From positions 1 to 64,000 of the forward strand of contig JAQGDQ010000922.1 of NCBI GenBank assembly GCA_030141605.1: a DNA stretch of 64,000 nucleotides. The letters run 5' to 3'. Below are positions 1 through 12,875 of the stretch, piece after piece (position 1 is the first letter of the stretch; the number at the start of each line of letters is the position of its first letter). This stretch comes from Tubiluchus corallicola (taxonomy: Eukaryota; Priapulida; Priapulimorpha; Priapulimorphida; Tubiluchidae). Made by a program: the position numbers and the translations under genes. Below the pieces are notes generated by a model. It searched no databases, was not told where the DNA came from, and saw nothing but the letters and a program-made list of their open reading frames with translations.

Positions 1-19
1 TTGCGATGTCGTGGATAGT

Positions 20-380
20 TAGGTTCGTCAGATGTTAATTAATTTTTTAATCTATTATTTAATTATCAGAAGCGCTTTTGCAGTTTTTATTGTGTTGAAA
101 CGTTTATTTTTTATCGGACTTGAAAATGTATGAAAAATCGTTCTGTCTTCCTTTAAATGAAAAAAAAATGAATAGCAAAACATACCGACTAGTAAGTAGG
201 CAGTTAACATCTTTATTTGCTACAATAATATTGAAAATCATGACAACATTTTAAGATACTCAATTTTAAGATACACTGCCCCATTTTCAAGTCCGATAAA
301 AATAAACGTTTTAGCACAATTAAAACTGCAAAAACGCTTCTTATAATTAAATAATAGATTAAAAACTTAATTAACGGTGG
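20..380. repeat. Fold-back repeat at the window start
   Basis: About 105 bases around 25-130 recur as a diverged inverted copy around 270-375, with a spacer of about 140 bases. The arm and the sequence to about 660 belong to a dispersed family also seen near 9560-9790, 19770-20850, 50290-50780 and 54660-55250, in both orientations. No coding potential was recognised. Confidence 0.6.
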
Positions 381-734
381 GCGACCCCAAGTATTCATGA
401 TATCACAAACTAACATAACTTTCAACAGGAAAAACATTCCACGAGCGTGTTGCACGTGTTTGTGAGAGAGAAAATTGAAGTACAGTGCTGTAAGATATTC
501 AGTGTGTTGTACTAAAACTAGGCGAGTTTTAAGATAAAAATTCACATTTCAAATTTACGGCTGTGCTCACGCATGCGCATGAATTATGGAACTTGTGTCC
601 AATTAAACTAATTAATTTTAAATAACTCGCACAGCGTTAATTAAGTTTTTAATCCATTATTTAATTACCAAAAATGCTTTTGCAGTATTAATTGTGTTAT
701 CTCACTTTTCCCAGGTCTAGAGATTCATGAGACG

Positions 735-3700
735 ATGTTAAGCCCGTTCAAGAGAAACAAACGCATCCCGTACCCAGCGGGTTGGCACCATGTTGGAACA
801 GCTGACATCATGTGTGATGGAACTAGGAACGGGGTGTTCGTGAGACTGTTTTATCCAATTGAAACTTGCGAAAATATTTTGGTAAGAATTTGATTACTCA
901 AGATTAATGCACCACTATTGGCCAGTTTCTTTCACTCAGGATGGTCCAATACAGAGTTGAATGTAAAATACTGAGTAAATAAAGTGAGTAAATGGATGCT
1001 TGAGTGAACTGAGTAAAGTTGAGTGATTGATATACCACTATTGGCCAGTTTCTTTCACTCAGGATGGTCCAATACAGAGTTGAATGTAAAATACTGAGTA
1101 AATAAAGTGAGTAAATGGATGCTTGAGTGAACTGAGTAAAGTTGAGTGATTGATATACCACTATTGGCCAGTTTCTTTCACTCAGGATGGTCCAATACAG
1201 AGTTGAATGTAAAATACTGAGTAAATAAAGTGAGTAAATGGATGCTTGAGTGAACTGAGTAAAGTTGAGTGATTGATATACCACTATTGGCCAGTTTCTT
1301 TCACTCAGGATGGTCCAATACAGAGTTGAATGTAAAATACTGAGTAAATAAAGTGAGTAAATGGATGCTTGAGTGAACTGAGTAAAGTTGAGTGATTGAT
1401 ATACCACTATTGGCCAGTTTCTTTCACTCAGGATGGTCCAATACAGAGTTGAATGTAAAATACTGAGTAAATAAAGTGAGTAAATGGATGCTTGAGTGAA
1501 CTGAGTAAAGTTGAGTGATTGATATATAACTATTGGCCAGTTTCTTTCACTCAGGATGGTCCAATACAGAGTTGAATGTAAAATACTGAGTAAATAAAGT
1601 GAGTAAATGGATGCTTGAGTGAACTGAGTAAAGTTGAGTGATTGATATACCACTATTGGCCAGTTTCTTTCACTCAGGATGGTCCAATACAGAGTTGAAT
1701 GTAAAATACTGAGTAAATAAAGTGAGTAAATGGATGCTTGAGTGAACTGAGTAAAGTTGAGTGATTGATATACCACTATTGGCCAGTTTCTTTCACTCAG
1801 GATGGTCCAATACAGAGTTGAATGTAAAATACTGAGTAAATAAAGTGAGTAAATGGATGCTTGAGTGAACTGAGTAAAGTTGAGTGATTGATATACCACT
1901 ATTGGCCAGTTTCTTTCACTCAGGATGGTCCAATACAGAGTTGAATGTAAAATACTGAGTAAATAAAGTGAGTAAATGGATGCTTGAGTGAACTGAGTAA
2001 AGTTGAGTGATTGATATACCACTATTGGCCAGTTTCTTTCACTCAGGATGGTCCAATACAGAGTTGAATGTAAAATACTGAGTAAATAAAGTGAGTAAAT
2101 GGATGCTTGAGTGAACTGAGTAAAGTTGAGTGATTGATATATAACTATTGGCCAGTTTCTTTCACTCAGGATGGTCCAATACAGAGTTGAATGTAAAATA
2201 CTGAGTAAATAAAGTGAGTAAATGGATGCTTGAGTGAACTGAGTAAAGTTGAGTGATTGATATACCACTATTGGCCAGTTTCTTTCACTCAGGATGGTCC
2301 AATACAGAGTTGAATGTAAAATATTGAGTAAATAAAGTGAGTAAATGGATGCTTGAGTAAACTGAGTAAAGTTGAGCGACTCGAAAGAAAAACGCATTAA
2401 CTGCTGCTCAGCTGGTATATATGATGTTAAACTTACGTAACTTGATACTCAAGCTGAGTAACTTGTTTGCAAACTGAGTAATTTCATATACACAAGTCTG
2501 TAAATTGCTCGTAACAAATGTCTTGAATTATTTAAATGATATTCACTACGTAAAATTGTGCCAAAAATTGAGTCTTCACGTGGTATAGCTTAATACTCCA
2601 AATGAATAATTTGAAGGTGAGTACTTGCACCACTCAGTTGAGTAGGGGTTTGACGATATGCACACTTTCTCATTTTGATTATTTTTACCACTCATGTCAC
2701 GCACTAGTCGAAATTTGTTATTCAAACTGAGTATTTGATATTCAAACTGAGTATTTGATAGTCAAACTGATTATTTGATATTCAAACTGAGTATTTGATA
2801 TCCAAACTGAGTATTTGATATCCAAACTGAGTATTTGATATTCAAACTGATTATTTGATATTCGAATGCTAAATGATGTCTAAATGGAGTAAACTTGGTA
2901 TTCAAAACCGAACTTCGTGTTCAAAACTGAGTGTTGGACTGAGTAAACTGAGTACTAGATCCTCGCATTACTTCCTACTCAAGTCTGGAAAAACACTAAT
3001 CAGTTCGCGATACTCAAGCTGGTAATTTAGATAATTGTTGCTGGCGAGTTGCTCGAACTGAGGCCACGTTACTCAAACTTCCCGGACTATTTACTCATTT
3101 TGAGTAACATAACTTTGAAGTTCGCATCCTCTATGTTTCAGGATCACACGTTGCAGTTTCCCATGTGGTGTCCAAGGATCGAATACCATCACGGATACAC
3201 AGCAACCAGCGCCTACAACAAGCTTATTGACCAAATGCCTAGTAAGATTGACTCAGGGCTGATTTGCCTTTAATTTTGCTAAATGTAAATACAGTTTCTA
3301 GTGGCTGAGCGAATTAAACGACGTTTAAAGGAAAAGGATACAGGATTTTAAAGCAGTTCCCAAGAAAACTTGCCAAAGTTAAATCAATAACTGGAAAAGA
3401 GAATTCATAGTAATTTAAAACTTTCACGCCGGCTGGTTAAATGTCACTGTTTCACGCACACATATCCCAGGGTGCATTAAAACGCCAGTGATTCACACAC
3501 ACATATCCCAGGGCGCACTGAAAATGTCACTGGTTCACACACACATATCCTACGGTGCACTAAAAACGATACTGGTTCACACACGCATATCCCAGGGTGC
3601 ACTAAAAACGTCACTGGTTCACACACACACACACACACACACATATCCAACGGTGCACTAAAAACGATACTGGTTCACACACGCATATCCAAGTGCACTA

Positions 3701-5262
3701 TATATGTGGTATAAGTCAAGGAAATTTCAATTAATACATGTGGCATAAGTCAGGGAAATGTCAATTAATACACGTAGCGTAATTTAGTAAAATGTCAATT
3801 AATACATGTGGCATAAGTCAGGGAAATGTCAATTTATATATGTGGGCTAAGTCAGGGAAATGTCAATTAATACATGTGACGTAAGTTAGTAAAATGTCAA
3901 TTAATACATGTGGCGTAAGTCAGAGAAATGTCAATTTATATATGTGGCACAAGTCAGGGAATTGTCAATTAATACATGTGACGTAAGTTAGTAAAATGTC
4001 AATTAATACATGTGGCGTAAGTTAGTAAAATGTCAATTAATACATGTGACGTAAGTCAGAGAAATGTCAATTTATATATGTGACATAAGTCAGGGAAATG
4101 ACAATTAATACATGTGACGTAAGTCTGTAAAATGCTAATTAATAGCTGATGTAAGTCAGTACAATACCAATTAAGGCGTGTGGTGTACGCTTCTGTTCAT
4201 TTCTATTATGATGTCTGGATTTCTCCTACATAACCAGGTGATTTGAAGGTGCCAGTCCTGTGGCAGGCACCAATACTTCGGGAGGAGGGAAGACAGTATC
4301 CAGTGATCATATTTTCACATGGTCTTGGTGCCTGCCGTACCACATATTCTTACATTTGTATGGACATGGCTTCCCATGGCTTCGTAGTGGCTGCTGTTGA
4401 ACACAGGTGAGAAGAACTTACACTTTTCAAGTTTTTTTTTCAATGCTAAGGAAGAACCCTCGAACAACATTTGTAAATACAATTAAAATTTAGAAATACA
4501 AATATAATATTGAAATCGCAATAGGAACTATAGGCATAGAATGCTTTGCTTGAAAATGTAAAAAAGATTTAAATATTTCCTACCTACCCCCGTGAAACAA
4601 ACGTCGCTGCCGCCATATTTGAAAAAAATGACGTAAGCTGGTGTCTGCTGGGCAGTGTGAATGCTGCGAAGGCAAGCTGTGATGAAGGTACATGTTGAGA
4701 AATTGCTACAGTTTCTTTAGAAATTCTGTTATTCTAATGTTGTGTTTAACTGCGTTTATCTAGAAACTAGTCATTCGATCAATTATGATCAAATTTAACG
4801 TGATTGCGTTGATTTAATCTACAGGGTTGTACATATTAAAATATGTAATTAACATAAATTGTTCAGAAAATAATTAATTTACAGATTTTTGTTGACTTTT
4901 AGATACGCATGTAGACTTGTCAGCACGTAGACTGTGCCGGGCTGGTTACTTAGTTTATAGAATTCGCTTTATAAGTTCAAAAAAGATTCTGAAGCAATTG
5001 ACGGGATAAGTGTTTATATTGCACGGATACCGGATGACGCCATTTTTCGTCTAAAATCAGCGCCCCAAGCGTGAAGTGATCACGACTTTAAATTGATTTT
5101 ACTAATTACGCGAGACGCTTATCACAATTTCTTGGCTGAGACTTTCTAACATCAGGGCCGACCTTAGGTAATTGGAGGCCCTAGGCGAAGTGAATTTTGT
5201 GGCCCAAAATGAAATAGAAAAATAAAAAATAAATACGAAAAAAATAAAATTACGCAATTTAC

Positions 5263-5330
<68 letters not shown>

Positions 5331-5364
5331 GGGAGAGAGAGAGAGAGGGGGAGAGAGAGGGAGC

Positions 5365-5458
<94 letters not shown>

Positions 5459-8400
5459 GCGGTATGTTCGCATAAAGAAAAAATGTTACCTCGGCGTGAA
5501 GCCCCCCTGGAGGGTGAGGCCCTAGGAGGTTGCCTAGTTTGCCTATGCTTAAGGCCGGCCCTGCTAACATTTTTCCAAATATTAAAATAAACTCAGCTTC
5601 CCGAGAGACTTGGCTTGGCTTGGCCAACCATCTTAAAACAAGTGGCTTGTTGTTTTCAGGGATCAGTCGGCCAGCGCCACTTATTTCTTCAACAAACACA
5701 ACGTGAGTCAGGAAGATGATGGCGACGAAGAAGCTGTGATTCTTTCGGAAGAGGAATGGCTGCCCTTTTACAAAATGCAAAAATCAGATGACGAGTTAGA
5801 AATTAGAACAGATCAGGTTAGCAGTTGTAGACTCAGGCCTACAATATCCTATTTAGCATAATAATTATCAAATGTAGGCCTGTATAGGCTACAGTGATAA
5901 TGATGTGTTCGTAACTCGGTATCAGTAATCATGAACGAAGTGTATACGTTTTTTCTCAATAAAACGAATATCGGGGAATTCGGTATGCCAGATGAATCTG
6001 TTTGGTAGGAAGTTTCCCATCAGTCACGCATCCATTCACTGATCAGGCTGAGCATTGCTTAACTTTTCAGCCAAACGAACACTGTTGCTACCCAGATAAT
6101 ACTCCCAGTCTCCCGTTCTCGTCAAATGCTTGATCACACAAGTCTCTGATTATCTTATGGTGCAGTACCTCAAAGGACACACGCTCTACTTTTGTATATA
6201 AATAAATTTAAAAAACTGAACGCACAAGTAATAATGCACAATGTCTTGAAGTTGTCTTCTTAGCATGATGAAGTGTAAAACACTAAGTCATGTTTAGTAT
6301 ATGTGATCGTATAGTATATTGAACATAAAGTGCACTGATGAACATCCTCAACAAGTCTTAAGTTACGGCTTTATGTGCGCGTAATGCGTGATGCGTGATG
6401 CATGATGCCTATACAGCAGTTTGTATTTGAACATGTAGAAGTGCTTCCATGTTGAACGTAAAGTACACTGATGAACATTCACAAAAAGTCTTAAGCTATG
6501 ACTCAATGTGCGCATAATGCGTAATGCGTGATCCGTAATGTGTATACAATCATTTGTATTTAAACATGCAGAAGTATTTCCATGCGTACGTAATCCGTAA
6601 TGCGCAATGCGCGATCTACTTCTACATGTTCAAATACAAACTGCTGTATAGGCATTATGGATCATGCATCATGCGTTACGCATTATGTGCACATGGAGTC
6701 GCAGCTTGAGAAAGGGTAGAGAAATGCCTGGTGCAGAATCTATAGCAAAACAAACTGACTACCTTCCAGCTGATAATGCTGGTTCATATAAACTCCAATA
6801 CTGAAGCTAAACTTAGTTAACTTATGTCACACATCTAAAAAAATCTATCCTAGCAACGAGCGTCTGCCGACCTGTCACCATAGCAACATCCTCTGCTGCC
6901 ATGTCACCATAGAGGCAAGCACTATTTTTACGCTGCTGTTGATTGGCCTTTAGGGGCAGTAATATAAGACACATCCTAATACACATCTGATTGGCTAGAG
7001 TAACAGCTTCTAACGTGCTTCCAGCGGTGAGATCAGTGACTCCTAACTCTTGAGTGTGTTGTAATCTCACGCCTGAAAAGCGTTCACAAGAAGTTACTCT
7101 TTACAAAGTGGCTGGCGTTCACAAGACACAGGTGGAAACATGCTAGCAGACTACACAGAACTGAACTGACAAATTACCGACATTGAAATGCTTGCCATGT
7201 TACCCTAGTTACCGTTGGGATGTTACCCTAGTTACCATTGCTGTGTTACTCTAGTTACTCTTGCTATGTTACCCTAGTTACTGTTGCAATGTTACCCTAG
7301 TTACCGGTGCTATTTTACCCTAGTTACCGTTGCTATGTTACCCTAATTACCGTTGCGATGTTACCCTAGTTAGCATTGCTGTGTTAACCTAGTTACCGTT
7401 GCTATGATGCCCTAGTTACCATTGAGATTTTACCCTAGTTACCGTTGCTACGTTACCCTAGTTACCATTGAGATTTTACCCTAGTTACCAATGCTATGTT
7501 GCCCTAATTACCTTTGCGATGTTACCCTAGTTACCGTTGCTATGTTACCCTAGTTACCGTTGCTATGTTACCCTATTTTTGCACTTAATTGTTCGTTATC
7601 ATTGCTAAGGTGTTTTTTAATTTTTCAGCTTTTAATCCGAGCCATGGAGATAAAGAAGGTTTTGGATCTTCTAAAAGATATCAACATTGGGCGGCCAATT
7701 CTAAATGTTGCGGACCCAAGTTACAACCTAAAGCCTTTTACAGTAAGACGTTACACCATTAAAATGTTTGTCTTCGTGTTGCTGAAGTAGGTCAACTAAC
7801 AGGCTGGTTAACAAAGTGAACGTTTAACTCTTTGCGAGAAAATTTCTAGCAAACTAGTCAGGAATGTGAACGAATGTGTTACTCGCTTATTGACTTTTCC
7901 AGCCCAACTGTCTGGATATGCCATATAGAACGCCAATTACTGTTGTCATGGAATCCGTTCCTTCTCGAATACGTCATCATACATAAAAATCTAGAACATG
8001 GAGTAACTTTATTGTGACGACACAGTATAAAAATTGAGTGGAAAATCAAGTTACATGCAATTACAAGAGTAACTTCACGGCGAAGTATCCAGCCTTATAG
8101 AGTTACTTCGCAAATTCACATCTCCATTCCAATCATGTAGGACGTTATTGTGGTCAATGTCTTAATAAGCCTTTTCACAGTTTCGATGCGCACACGTGCA
8201 GTTGATGTAAGTCAAAGGTTAAGCGTAAAACAGCAACGCATCCTATGAGACATGTGGGTAAAGCAAAGTAATTCGCAACATCAGTTCAGTAACTTCGGTT
8301 GTTTTACGTGGACTTTACTTATGCGTTAGTATGTGTGTAGAGTGACTTACTAGCAGGATCTTGCTTGGGACACGAAAAAATGAACTAGGTAAGGTTCTAG

Positions 8401-11400
8401 CTTGCTGTTAAAACTGTTACTATTACAACAGCATGGGCTGTGAGGCGTTGTCAAGTGTACACAAATGCGTTGTCTGGTACACTTAACCTTTTCACGATCA
8501 TCATCAATCACTGGAACTGTGAAAAGACTTATTTGTTGTACAGTGTAACGGTTACGGATTCTTGTCTACAGGGCGTACTGGACTTGCATGCAGGGTGTGG
8601 CTTGATGGGTCACGGATTTGGAGCTACGGCCATCATCAAAGCCATGGCAGAGGAAAGACGATTCAGGTAACTTTTGAATGGCTTCTAACTCGTAAATGAC
8701 CCTTGGTCAGTGAATATTGAGGGCAATACGTTTGGTCAGTTAGTTACCCAGAAACAGTTGACACAAACTGCTAAAATATGTAATTAGCTGCTCTAATTGA
8801 TAACAACAACAATAATAATAACAGTAACAGCAACAGTAACAGAAACAGTAACAGTAACAGTAACAGTAACAGTAACAGTAACAGTAACAGAAACAGTAAC
8901 AGTAACAGTAACAGTAACAGTAACAGTAACAGTAACAGTAACAGTAACAGTAACAGTAACAGGAACAGGAACAGGAACAGGAACAGGAACAGTAACAGTA
9001 ACAGTAACAGTAACAGGAACAGGAACAGGAACAGGAACAGGAACAGGAACAGGAACAGGAACAGTAACAGCAGCAGCAACAGCAACGGCAATAGCAGCAA
9101 CAGCAACAGCATCAGTAACAGAACAATAACAACAAGAATAAAAATAACAATAAAAATAAAAATAACAGTAACAATAACAATAACATTAACAGCAATAACA
9201 ATAATAATAATTTTGCTTTAGCATAACGAATATAGTGATTATTAAAAATAATAACAGTTAAATCTACGTAAAGCGTATTTTCGCAAAACTTTTTTCTGTT
9301 TTTTTATTTTATTTTGTAGTTTTCAGAGTGCAATACACGAGTGTCAAAGCAGTTAAAAAGTGAAATTAAATAATAAAGGACTACTACAAAAACACCGCAA
9401 TTTAAAACAAAGTGATGATAATAATATAAGTAGAAGATTACGGTAAAAACACAGTGAACTAAAGTAGCACAATACACGAGCGACAAGGCAGTTGAAAAGT
9501 GAAATAAAATAATGAAGGGATAGTGCAAATTAGTGCAAAGTGATGACAATTTGACACGTCTGCAGCTTACCTAATGTTCATGAAAAAATATTGGCTATTT
9601 TTTGTAAAATATTGCTAAACTTTCGACGAAAATTGTCAGTGCACTGCTTTTCTTCGGTCAGTAAATGACGTCATTGGTGGAAGAATGGGTATTGAAAATG
9701 GGAGCGCCTAGCACGTAGTGATCGTGACTTTAAAGTGATTTTACTAATTACAATAGGCGCTTATTGCAGTTTTATTACTATACCCTTCTACCATTTTTCG
9801 CGAAGATCGAAATAAGGTTATCTTTCTACAGGATTTGACTTTTCTTTTAAGAATGTTTTGTTTGAATGGACCGTGTCAGCGTGTACAAGCTGCGTATTAC
9901 AATTTCAGAGTTGGTGTTTGCTTAGACGGTTGGATGGAGATCTTACCTGACGAGGATTACGAAAAGGTGAAACAGCCACTTTTGTTTATTAACACCGAGG
10001 CGTTTGATAGTCGAGAAAATATTTTCAAACAGCTCAAGTTCGACAATGGTACTGATGAGAGGAAAATGATTACACTGAGGTAATGTAGATGGCGCTCACA
10101 AATGATTACTGTTGTTATTATTGTTATTGTTATTAATGTTATTGTTGTTAATGTTATTTTATTGTTACTGTTATTGTTATTGTTATTGTTAATGCTATTG
10201 TTAATTTTATTGTTATTGTTATTGTTATTGTTATTGTTATTGTTATTGTTATTGTTATTGTTATTGTTATTGTTATTGTTATTGTTATTGTTATTGTTAT
10301 TGTTATTGTTATTGTTATTGTTATTGTTATTTTTATTTTTATTTTTATTTTTATTTTTATTTTTATTTTTATTTTTATTTTTATTTTTATTTTTATTTTT
10401 ATTTTTATTTTTATTTTTATTTTTATTTTTATTTTTATTTTTATTGTTACAGTTACTGTTACTGCTACTGTTACTGTTACTGTTACAGCTACTGTTACTG
10501 TTACTGTTACTGTTACCGCTACCGCTACCGCTACCGCTACCGCTACCGCTACCGTTACCGTTACCGTTACCGTTACGTTAGCGTTAGCATTACCGTTACC
10601 GTTATCGTTATCGTTATTGTTACTGTTCTTGTTTTTATTGTTATTGTTACTGTTACTGTTACTATTATTGTTATTGTCATTGTCAGTGTCATTGTCATCG
10701 TTATTGTTATTATTATTATTGTTATTATGTAGGTACTCTAGTGTCGGATTAAGGCTTTATGAAATGCAGCCCAGGGGCCTCCAGAGATTAAGCGAAATTA
10801 ATTCACTGTGAAAAGTTGCTACAGAATGAGAGTTTGCTATCTCTAAAATTATCTCTAAAAAGGGCTCAATAAATTAATATACTGTGTAATAATACATTGT
10901 CCATTGTACCAACTCACCGGTACTGCCACACTAGCAATCCTGATCGCAATGACACAGTTTGTTAGGAACTGAGGTCACATCTCCTATGATAGAGATAAAA
11001 TGTCTCTCCTCTGAGAGAACTTAGTGGTAGCTTGTCACTAATTTCAGTAGCCTTAGGCCCGCTGCACCTCTGGATTAGGTATTCTTAGTCCAGGCTCTTT
11101 AAAAACTTTATTAAAGTAACTTTATAAAAGTTAATGTAGTACTAGTAACAGTATATTTTATGATATATGTTAAAATACGAGTAATTTACTTATTGTAATT
11201 TGTATGTATTGTATTTAATATTTTAAAAACTTATTTTAATTTCGTAAATATCAGAATGCCTCTTCTCTCTTTGCTGTGTTTGACTTGCATCCATCTATGT
11301 GGGCCTCGTGTTGGCATTATGTTGCACAAGTTGAATAAGCTGATTTTAAGAATCCAACATTCATGCTTTTGTTAATTGTCACTGTGGGCCTAATGTTGAC

Positions 11401-12668
11401 ATTATGTTGTAGAAGTTGAATACACTGATTTGAAGAATCCATCATTTATGCTTTTGTTAATTGTCACTGTGAGCCTAATGTTGGCATTATGATGTAGAGG
11501 TTGAGCAAACTGATTTAAAGAATCCATCATTCATGCTTTTGGAGGCCGGGCCTGACAGTATCTGGAGCCCAGGGACATACAAAATCAAAATACAGCCCAG
11601 GGACCTACAAAATCAAAATACAGCCCAGGGACCTACAAAATCAAAATACAGCCCAGGGACCTACAAAATCAAAATACAGCCCAGGGACTTACAAAATCAA
11701 AATTTAGCCCAGGGACCTACAAAATCAAAATACAACCCAGGGATCTACAAAATCAAAATACAGCCCAGGGACCTACCAAATCAAAATTTAGCCCAGTTCG
11801 TAAAGTGTTTGGGCGAAAAATGATGGGTAAATGAAAATTACGCTAAAACTGTAGATTTCAAATTTCAACAAAACTTATGCAAAATATCCACAAATAGGAT
11901 GGTTTTATAAGTCATCTACTTGAATTAGCAAAACTTCTTATTCTAGCAGACAGAAAACGAGTATATTATGATGTAATGTTCCACGGAATTGCATGGCATT
12001 TTATTTTGTTAGACTATATAGTTACGTACTGTTATCTCAGATAGTATTACAGTGCAATCTATAACAGTACAGTATTCTGTTATATCAGACAGTATTACAG
12101 TATGTCAGTACTACGTTGAATTTTGTTATGTTATGCAAATTGCAGGTGCACGCTGCGTTGTTCATTTAGCCTTGAGTTTTATTGTCATGCCACGATACAC
12201 TACGTATCGTTACGTTTCATAATATAACAGTTTGCGTTAATTTATGCTGTGTTATATTACGTTGCATAATGTTACCGTACGCGACATTGCGTTACGCTAT
12301 GTTAATCTATGCTACGCAATGTTGCCTTATATTACATTGTGCTACGCTACATTACATTGCATTACGTTACGCTACGTTACCTTATCTTACGTTTCGTTAT
12401 GTTACGTGTAAGCTAATCAAACTCAAACTAACCACTGTAACTTTTTCAATAATTTCCCTGCAGTAGAAGTGTTTCTGGTGGTTTTCTATATTGTGTTTGA
12501 TTTATAAACAGAGGAACGGTTCATCAAAGCCAGACAGACTTTGCTCTCATGATACGTGGATTTATGGGCAAATTAATCAAAGCGAATGGGTCTCAAGATC
12601 CAGACTCAGCCATGGATATAAACGACAGGTCTGCCATGGCATTCTTGTGGAAATATTTAGGTAATGAG

Positions 12669-12762
<94 letters not shown>

Positions 12763-12815
12763 CTTCACTCCCTCTCCAATTCTCCCTACACAAATAACAC
12801 AAAAGCTTTCCACAC

Positions 12816-12875
<60 letters not shown>

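Noticed and set aside
904-2397. 497-codon open frame on the minus strand with a 41-residue repeat
   Set aside because: It exists only because the 123-bp minisatellite period is divisible by three. There is no unique sequence, and it lies within an intron.
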